A stretch of 64,000 nucleotides of DNA from Mesoflavibacter sp. (GTDB taxonomy: Bacteria > Pseudomonadota > Alphaproteobacteria > UBA8366 > Aestuariispiraceae): assembly GCA_017792345.1 (NCBI GenBank), contig CP051228.1, positions 1,054,001 to 1,118,000 of the forward strand, given 5' to 3'. Of this stretch, positions 58,355 to 64,000 are shown piece after piece. The translations under genes and the position numbers were made by a program. The notes beneath the pieces are model-generated. The model searched no databases and was not told where the DNA came from. It worked only from the letters and a program-made list of their open reading frames with translations. How positions within the stretch are numbered: the first letter of the stretch is position 1; every line of letters starts with the position of its first letter.

Positions 58355-59353
58355 TCAGGAGCGGAATTCGCTGGCGGTCGGCCGTTCCATCAGTTGCGCG
58401 ATGGCCGCATCGACGTCGAGCTTCTGGTCCAAAATGGCGTTGACCATTTGGGTGATCGGCATATCGACCCCCGCCCGGGCCGCCAATGCCGCAACAGCCT
58501 GGGCCGACCAATAGCCTTCCGTGACCGCGCGTCGGGCCGTCAGGACATCGCCGATCCGCCGTCCCTCGCCTACCGCGATGCCGAACGACGTGTTCCGCGA
58601 CGTCTCACTCATCGCGGTCAGGATCAGATCGCCCGCCCCCGCCAAGCCCATCAGGGTCTCGGCCCGGCCGCCTTCCGCAACGGACAACCGCACCATTTCG
58701 GCAAGACCCCGGCTGACCAGCGCCGCCCGCGCGTTTTCGCCCAATCCGCGGCCGGTAGCGATTCCGGCCGCCAGCGCGATGACATTCTTGATCGCGCCGC
58801 CCAACTCCGCTCCGACCGGATCGTCGGACAGATAGGCGCGCAGCGTGCCAGACCCGACCCCCGCCTGAATGCGCACGGCGGCATCCTGATCTTCGGCGGC
58901 CAGCGTGATCGCCGTCGGCAGGCCGCGCGCAACCTCCGCCGCGAAAGTGGGGCCGGAAAAGACACAGGCCCGCGCGGCCGGCAGCGCCTCCGCCAAAACC
59001 TCACTCATCCGTTTCAGGGTTCCGCGTTCGATCCCCTTGGCGCAGATCGCGACCGGCAGCCCGTCCGGCAGCACCGGCGCGGCGGCCTCCGCAACCGACC
59101 GCAACACCTGGGCCGGCACGGCCAACAGGGCGAAGTCGGCGCCGGTCAGCACCTCGGCCAGATCCGTCGACGCGGCGATCCCGCGCTCCAACGCAACGCC
59201 GGGCAACCGTCCGGGATTGGACCCGGCCGCAATCGCCTCCGCCGCCTGCGCATTCCGGACCCAGATCCGGACCGGCCGGCCGGCGCGGCGCGCGACACAG
59301 GCCAGCGCGGTTCCCCAGGCGCCGCCGCCCAGGACGGCTACGGTTCCGCTCAT
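58355..59353 (-). CDS. gpsA: Glycerol-3-phosphate dehydrogenase [NAD(P)+]
   Basis: Cytoplasmic enzyme of 332 aa that reduces dihydroxyacetone phosphate to sn-glycerol-3-phosphate for phospholipid synthesis. The cofactor motif is [12 protein letters not shown], and the family sites [27 protein letters not shown], catalytic Lys in [14 protein letters not shown] and [11 protein letters not shown] are present. It overlaps the tsaD stop by four bases (ATGA), a common arrangement in this lineage. Confidence 0.96.
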   Translation of the reverse strand: MSGTVAVLGGGAWGTALACVARRAGRPVRIWVRNAQAAEAIAAGSNPGRLPGVALERGIAASTDLAEVLTGADFALLAVPAQVLRSVAEAAAPVLPDGLPVAICAKGIERGTLKRMSEVLAEALPAARACVFSGPTFAAEVARGLPTAITLAAEDQDAAVRIQAGVGSGTLRAYLSDDPVGAELGGAIKNVIALAAGIATGRGLGENARAALVSRGLAEMVRLSVAEGGRAETLMGLAGAGDLILTAMSETSRNTSFGIAVGEGRRIGDVLTARRAVTEGYWSAQAVAALAARAGVDMPITQMVNAILDQKLDVDAAIAQLMERPTASEFRS

Positions 59354-60432
59354 TCCGCCCCCCTATCCGATACCGCTGCGGACAACGTCGCTGTGGACAA
59401 TTCCGACAAGGGCCAGCGCGGGCGCGGCTTGAAATCCAGGCCATCCGTCAGACCCAGCCGCAGCCGTTCCAACCCGGCCCAGGCGATCATCGCCGCATTG
59501 TCGGTGCACAGACCAATCGGCGGCGCGGCAAAGGCTATGGCTTCGTCGGTGGACAAGGATTGCAATGCCCCGCGCAAGGTCGCATTGGCGGCGACACCGC
59601 CGGCGACCACCAGCGTGCCGCCCGCCCCGTTCTGGGCATGGAACAGTCGGATGGCGTTGCGCGTCCGGTCGACGATCACATCGGCGACCGCCTGCTGAAA
59701 CGCGGCGGCCAGATCGTCACGATCCGCCGGATCCAGCGCACCGTCCGGCCCTGCAGGCAATTTGTCGGCGGCCTGCCGCACGGCGGTCTTCAGGCCCGCA
59801 AAGGAAAAGTCGCAGCCTTCCCGACCCGCCATCGGCCGGGGCAGGGAGAACCGTCCGGGATCGACCGCCATGCGGGCGGCCGCTTCCACCGCCGGGCCGC
59901 CCGGATAGCCGAGCCCCAGCAGTTTCGCGGTCTTATCGAAGGCCTCGCCGACCGCGTCGTCGACGGTGCCGCCCAGGCGTTCGTAATGCCCGACCGACCG
60001 GACGGACAGCAACTGGCAATGCCCGCCGCTGACCAGCAGCAACAGATAGGGAAAGGCGACATCGTCCGTCAGGCGCGCGGTCAGGGCATGGCCCTCAAGA
60101 TGATTTACCGCGACGAAGGGCAGCCCGGCACCCAGCGCCATGGCCTTGCCCATTGTCGCGCCGATCATCACCCCGCCGATCAGGCCGGGTCCGGCCGTCG
60201 CGGCCACCGCGGCCACCCCGTCCAGGGACAGGTCCGCTTGGCGCAGCGCCTCCGACACGATCCCGTCCAGATGGACCAGATGTGCGCGCGCCGCGATTTC
60301 CGGGACGACGCCGCCATAGGGCCGGTGGTCGTCCAATTGCGACAGAACGACATTCGCCAGGACGCGCCGTTGATCGTCGACCACGGCCGCCGCCGTTTCG
60401 TCGCAGGAGGTTTCGATGCCCAGTACAATCAT
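59350..60432 (-). CDS. tsaD: tRNA N6-adenosine threonylcarbamoyltransferase
   Basis: Essential enzyme of 360 aa that, with TsaB/TsaE, makes t6A at position 37 of ANN-decoding tRNAs. It has the ASKHA fold with the N-terminal [16 protein letters not shown], metal-binding His in [22 protein letters not shown] and the C-terminal [13 protein letters not shown]. The length is normal. It is divergent from hemC, and gpsA follows with a four-base overlap. Confidence 0.97.
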   Translation of the reverse strand: MIVLGIETSCDETAAAVVDDQRRVLANVVLSQLDDHRPYGGVVPEIAARAHLVHLDGIVSEALRQADLSLDGVAAVAATAGPGLIGGVMIGATMGKAMALGAGLPFVAVNHLEGHALTARLTDDVAFPYLLLLVSGGHCQLLSVRSVGHYERLGGTVDDAVGEAFDKTAKLLGLGYPGGPAVEAAARMAVDPGRFSLPRPMAGREGCDFSFAGLKTAVRQAADKLPAGPDGALDPADRDDLAAAFQQAVADVIVDRTRNAIRLFHAQNGAGGTLVVAGGVAANATLRGALQSLSTDEAIAFAAPPIGLCTDNAAMIAWAGLERLRLGLTDGLDFKPRPRWPLSELSTATLSAAVSDRGAE

Positions 60433-60518
60433 GACGCCGCAGGATGTAGCCTATGCGGACCGGATGCGCTACAGGTTCCGAAAGTTCAAGGTTACGCTAC
60501 CGGCCGGAAGGACCCTTC

Positions 60519-61439
60519 ATGGCGCCGACAATCGAGAAAGTCACCCTGGGCACGCGCGGCTCTCCCCTGGCGATGCTGCAAACCGAAGAGGTGCGTGACA
60601 AGTTAATGGCCGCCAATCCAGGCCTTCTGGTCGATATTGTCGAGATCAAGGTCGTCGGGGATCAGATCCAGGACCGGCCCCTGGCCGAAGTCGGCGGCAA
60701 GGGCTTGTTCACCAAGGAACTGGACCGCGCGGTCCTGGACGGCCGCTGCGACGCCGCCGTGCATTCGATGAAGGATGTCGAAACCTGGCTGGCCGACGGT
60801 ATCACGCTGGCCTGCCTGCTGGAGCGCGAGGACGTGCGCGACGCTTTCCTGAGCCCGGTCGCAGGCAGCCTGACCGATCTGCCGGTCGGCGCGCGGGTCG
60901 GGACCGCGTCGCTCCGGCGCAAGGCGCAGATCCTGGCGCAGCGCCCGGATGTGGAGGTCGTGCTGTTCCGCGGCAATGTCCAGACACGGCTGCGCAAACT
61001 GGAAGAGCGGGTCGCCGACGCGACCTTGCTGGCCATGGCGGGGCTCAACCGCCTCGGCATGGCGGAAGCAGCGACCAAGGCACTGGCGCCGGAGGAGATG
61101 CTGCCCGCCTGCGCCCAGGGCGCGGTCGGCGTCACCCTTGCGACGAACCGGCCCGACCTGGCCGCCCTTTTCGCCCCCCTGAATCATGAGGAAACCGCGA
61201 TCCGCGTCCATGCGGAGCGGGCCTTCCTGGATGTACTGGACGGCACCTGCCACACCCCGATCGCCGGATTGGCGGAGATTCAGGGCGGCACGGTCCGGTT
61301 TCGCGGCCTGGTCGCCCGGGAAGACGGCGTGCGTGTCCTGACGGTCGAACGGTCCGGTCCGGTGGCGGATGCCGTTGCCCTGGCGCGCGACGCCGGCGCC
61401 CAGCTTCGCGCCGAAATGGGTGACACGTTCTTTGACTGA
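60519..61439 (+). CDS. hemC: Porphobilinogen deaminase (hydroxymethylbilane synthase)
   Basis: Enzyme of 306 aa that joins four porphobilinogens into hydroxymethylbilane in haem synthesis. Motifs are LGTRGSPLAMLQTEEV at the start, the substrate-binding DAAVHSMKDVETW, GTASLRRKAQIL, and the cofactor Cys in LDGTCHTPIAGLA that carries dipyrromethane. The start at 60519 has GGAAGGACCCTTC upstream; the frame is open 22 codons further but without family similarity. It overlaps hemD by about eight bases. Confidence 0.96.
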   Translation: MAPTIEKVTLGTRGSPLAMLQTEEVRDKLMAANPGLLVDIVEIKVVGDQIQDRPLAEVGGKGLFTKELDRAVLDGRCDAAVHSMKDVETWLADGITLACLLEREDVRDAFLSPVAGSLTDLPVGARVGTASLRRKAQILAQRPDVEVVLFRGNVQTRLRKLEERVADATLLAMAGLNRLGMAEAATKALAPEEMLPACAQGAVGVTLATNRPDLAALFAPLNHEETAIRVHAERAFLDVLDGTCHTPIAGLAEIQGGTVRFRGLVAREDGVRVLTVERSGPVADAVALARDAGAQLRAEMGDTFFD

Positions 61440-63759
61440 TACCGACGATCCCTCCCCCAGCCCGATCGTCCTGATCACCCGCCCGGCCGAGGACGCGGCG
61501 CCCCTGCTGGACGCGATCCGGGCCCTGGGCCTGGACGGGATGATCGAACCGATGCTGCGCATCGAGCCCGTTGCGGATGCCGAAATCGACATCGATGGGT
61601 GCCGGGCGCTGTTGTTCACCTCCGCCAATGGCGTACGCGCCTTTTCCCAGCTTTCCAGCCGGCGCGACCTGCCGGTCCTGGCCGTCGGCCCGGCCAGCGC
61701 GCAGGCGGCGTCAGAGGCCGGTTTCGAGGATGTCGAGGCGGCCGCTGGAGATGTCGACGCACTGGTCCAGTCGGTCAGGGCGCGTTTCTCCCCTGGTGAT
61801 GCGCCGTTCTTTCACGCGGCGGGAACCGTTACGGCCGGCGACCTGAAGGGACGCCTGGAAGCGCTCGGATACCAGGTGCGGCGGGTCCCGCTCTATCGCG
61901 CCGAACCGGCATCCGAGCTCAGCGACGCCTGTCTTTCGGCCTTCGACACCGGACGAATCGCCGCGACGACGTTTTTTTCTCCCCGTACGGCCACAGCCTT
62001 TGTTAGGCTATTGCAGGACTCGGGCCGTGCGCCCCGTGCGCGTACGGCCTGGGCGGTTTGCCTCAGCGACGCCGTGGCAGCGGAAGCGGGAGGCGTCGAA
62101 TGGACTGGGATCAAGGTCTCGGAAAGCCGGGAATCGAATGCGATGATTGCCGCGATCGCCGATTTGTTCGGGGCGGCAGCATCTAACAGGGCAGGTGCCA
62201 TGACGGAAGACAAGAAAACCCCGGAAGAAGAGGCCGAGGGCGACGCGGTGGCGGAGCCGGTCCAGGACCTGAACGCCGACGCCGTCATCGACGCCTTTGG
62301 CGGCATCCGGCCGATGGCGTCCAAACTGGACGTGGCGGTCAGCACCGTTCAGGGCTGGAAAACGCGCGGTCATATTCCGGATTCCCGCTGGCGCGACATC
62401 ATCGCCGCCGCGGGTGCTCATGACATCGACCTCAGCGTTGCCCTACCCAATGGCGGCGCGGCACCGGCCGAAGAGCCCGTCGCGGCGGAGGAAGTCACCC
62501 CTTGGGCCGAGACGACGGACGAACCTGCCCAGGATGTTCCGGACGATCAGGAGCCCGCGCCCTCCCCGGAAGTACCGGATGAGGCCACAGACCGTGCGGC
62601 GGAAGAAGGCGTAGCGGAATCGCCCGTCGCCGAAGAAACGACGACCGAGGCGGAGGCTGCCCCCCCGGCCCCCGCGACCCAGGGCGGTGGAAAGCTGGCC
62701 CTGCTGGTCGGCGTCGCGGCCCTGGCGGCGGTCGTCGCGCGCCCCGTCTGGGCGCCCTATGTCGATCCGTACCTTGCGAAATACGCCCCGCAACCGACTG
62801 CCGGGACGGTCACGCAGGCCGCAACGCCGCCCGACATGTCCGGTGAGCTCGCGGCGCTGGCCTCCGATATCGCCGCCTTGCGTCAACGCGTCGAAGGCGT
62901 GGAATCCCGGCCGGTAGCGACCGGCGGCGAATCCGACGGCGGTGCGGCGACCGCTTCTCTGGACGGCAAGCTGTCGACGTTGGAGGCGGATTTGGCAGCG
63001 CTGCGCGGCGCAGTCGACGATATCCGCGCCGGGCTGGAGCGCGACACCGATACCCGCGACCGGCTGCTGGAGCGGTTGGGCGTGATCGAAAGCCTGACCC
63101 AACAGGCAACGGCCGAGGCCGAGCGGGCCATGGCCGGATTGGCCGGCGTCGAGGCAACGATCCAGCGCCAAGGCGACGCCATCGCCACGCTGGAATCGCG
63201 CCCCGCCATCGAGGGAGCAGCCCAGGCCGGTCTGGCGCTGGCCGTCGGGGACGTCGAATCCGCCATGGCGGACGGACGCCCCTTCCCGGACGCGCTGGAC
63301 CGCCTGAAATCCTTGGCGGACGGCGACCCCGGTGTGACGGAGGCCGCGGCTGCATTGGACGGCGTTGCCGCGTCCGGCGTTCCGACCCGCGCCGAATTGC
63401 TGGCGGCATTCCGCCGTGACGCCCCGGCAATGCAGACCGAACTGGGCAAGACGGACGGTGACGTGCTGGACACGCTGATGGATGGCGCGCGGGCCCTGGT
63501 ATCGATCCGCCGTAAGGGCGACGCGCCGGACGACCCACCGGTCAGCCGTGCCGAAGCCGCCTTGCTGCGCGGCGACCTGACCGGCGCCGTCGCGGCCCTG
63601 ACCCCGGTTCGCGGCGCGTCGGGCGCGGTCGATACCTGGCTGCAATCCGCGGAAGCCAGGTTGTCGGCGGAAGCCGCCTTGCGCGACCTGCGCCGGGCTG
63701 TCGCGGCGGGTCTGAGCGGCGGTGCGGCCCCCGCGAGCACGAATGGGGACGGCACATGA
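61432..63759 (+). CDS. hemD: Uroporphyrinogen-III synthase fused in frame to a mitofilin-like inner-membrane protein
   Basis: One uninterrupted frame of about 775 aa. Residues ~1-250 are uroporphyrinogen-III synthase (VLITRPAEDAAPLLDAI, LLFTSANGVRAFS, TTFFSPRTATAFVRLL), which closes the tetrapyrrole ring. Residues ~275-330 form a small HTH-like domain (FGGIRPMASKLDVAVSTVQ, GWKTRGHIPDSRW). An acidic Pro/Ala/Glu linker, one membrane helix (~421-438, LALLVGVAALAAVVARPVW) and a coiled, Ala-rich C-terminus follow, like the alphaproteobacterial mitofilin relative usually encoded as a separate gene. An ATG at 62200 with AGGGCAGG upstream could also start that part independently. The HemD start is TTG 61432, with GTG 61420 as the alternative. 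Confidence 0.85.
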   Translation: MTDTDDPSPSPIVLITRPAEDAAPLLDAIRALGLDGMIEPMLRIEPVADAEIDIDGCRALLFTSANGVRAFSQLSSRRDLPVLAVGPASAQAASEAGFEDVEAAAGDVDALVQSVRARFSPGDAPFFHAAGTVTAGDLKGRLEALGYQVRRVPLYRAEPASELSDACLSAFDTGRIAATTFFSPRTATAFVRLLQDSGRAPRARTAWAVCLSDAVAAEAGGVEWTGIKVSESRESNAMIAAIADLFGAAASNRAGAMTEDKKTPEEEAEGDAVAEPVQDLNADAVIDAFGGIRPMASKLDVAVSTVQGWKTRGHIPDSRWRDIIAAAGAHDIDLSVALPNGGAAPAEEPVAAEEVTPWAETTDEPAQDVPDDQEPAPSPEVPDEATDRAAEEGVAESPVAEETTTEAEAAPPAPATQGGGKLALLVGVAALAAVVARPVWAPYVDPYLAKYAPQPTAGTVTQAATPPDMSGELAALASDIAALRQRVEGVESRPVATGGESDGGAATASLDGKLSTLEADLAALRGAVDDIRAGLERDTDTRDRLLERLGVIESLTQQATAEAERAMAGLAGVEATIQRQGDAIATLESRPAIEGAAQAGLALAVGDVESAMADGRPFPDALDRLKSLADGDPGVTEAAAALDGVAASGVPTRAELLAAFRRDAPAMQTELGKTDGDVLDTLMDGARALVSIRRKGDAPDDPPVSRAEAALLRGDLTGAVAALTPVRGASGAVDTWLQSAEARLSAEAALRDLRRAVAAGLSGGAAPASTNGDGT

Positions 63760-64000
63760 CCTGGCGGGTTCTCTGGTTCCTGATCAAGCTGGGCGTCATC
63801 GGCGCCCTGGCGGTGTTCTTCGCGTTGGAGCCCGGTCGCGTCACCTTCGACTGGCAGGGCTGGGTCGTCGACATGCCGGTCGGCGTCTTCGCCCTGATCA
63901 TCCTGGTCCTGGTGCTGCTGTTCATCTATGGCGAGCGCATTCGTCAGACCGTGTTCCGCTTCCCCGGACGCTGGCGCGCTCAGCGCAAGGCCATCCGGGA
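63756..64000 (+). CDS. hemY: HemY-like N-terminal domain protein (3' end missing)
   Basis: Begins with ATG overlapping the upstream stop by four bases (ATGA) and runs off the right edge after about 81 codons. Two membrane helices are visible (FLIKLGVIGALAVFFA and GVFALIILVLVLLFIY) on either side of the family motif VTFDWQGWVVDMPVG. This is the N-terminus of the HemY/tetratricopeptide inner-membrane protein that follows hemD in many proteobacteria; its exact role in haem synthesis is unsettled. It should not be confused with protoporphyrinogen oxidase, also called HemY in Gram-positives. Confidence 0.88.
   Translation, partial: MTWRVLWFLIKLGVIGALAVFFALEPGRVTFDWQGWVVDMPVGVFALIILVLVLLFIYGERIRQTVFRFPGRWRAQRKAIR

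Overview
The window is 64 kb of a GC-rich chromosome from an alphaproteobacterium, most likely a Rhodospirillales-type organism. Pointers are the glnD / murJ / trpS neighbourhood, the hemC / hemD / inner-membrane protein / hemY string beside tsaD and gpsA, four copies of the small 'PAS_5' protein typical of that group, and a methyl-accepting protein with tandem PAS domains. No rRNA, no CRISPR array and no complete insertion sequence are visible.

Layout. 1-5.0 kb: the end of a Uup-type ABC-F ATPase, convergent with pyruvate carboxylase. 5.1-7.0 kb: three tandem PAS_5 paralogues. 7.0-17.7 kb: a catabolic block that looks built for a quaternary amine of the carnitine/betaine kind. A leftward operon carries a Rieske oxygenase, SDR, beta-keto acid cleavage enzyme, SDR, carnitine-type dehydrogenase and ABM protein. 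A divergent rightward operon carries a glycine-betaine-type ABC transporter (binding protein, ATPase, double-length permease) and a metallo-beta-lactamase-fold hydrolase. 17.7-26.8 kb: agmatine deiminase, then trpS, murJ and glnD with two unknown membrane proteins between them. 26.8-38.4 kb: sulfotransferase, a pair of ABC-2 permeases, a soluble triple-PAS chemoreceptor, pcaD divergent from a thioesterase/RidA pair, a His-rich UreH-like metal transporter with Zur, a fourth PAS_5 protein, a NIT-domain chemoreceptor and an Ntn-type amide hydrolase.

38.5-55.2 kb is a genomic island integrated into the 3' end of tRNA-Leu(CAA). A perfect 56-bp direct repeat marks its ends: a dead tRNA fragment on the left and the intact tRNA on the right. 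It carries a P4-type integrase, a small AlpA-like protein, a reverse transcriptase with an unusual YADN active-site box, a protein resembling the C-terminal part of RarA, a second tyrosine recombinase, a predicted PD-(D/E)XK nuclease, an exported protein paired with a UPF0489 protein, and a type I restriction-modification system (hsdM-hsdS-hsdR) followed by two associated genes. Lower GC and different codon use set the island apart. A 16-bp palindrome occurs five times in the 5' part of the second recombinase gene, once just upstream of the reverse transcriptase and once in the UPF0489 gene. This is the most intriguing unexplained structure in the window.

55.2-64 kb returns to core genes: a four-gene SiaABCD-type partner-switch / diguanylate cyclase operon, then gpsA and tsaD leftward, and hemC, a hemD fused in frame to an inner-membrane mitofilin-like protein, and the start of a hemY-like gene rightward.
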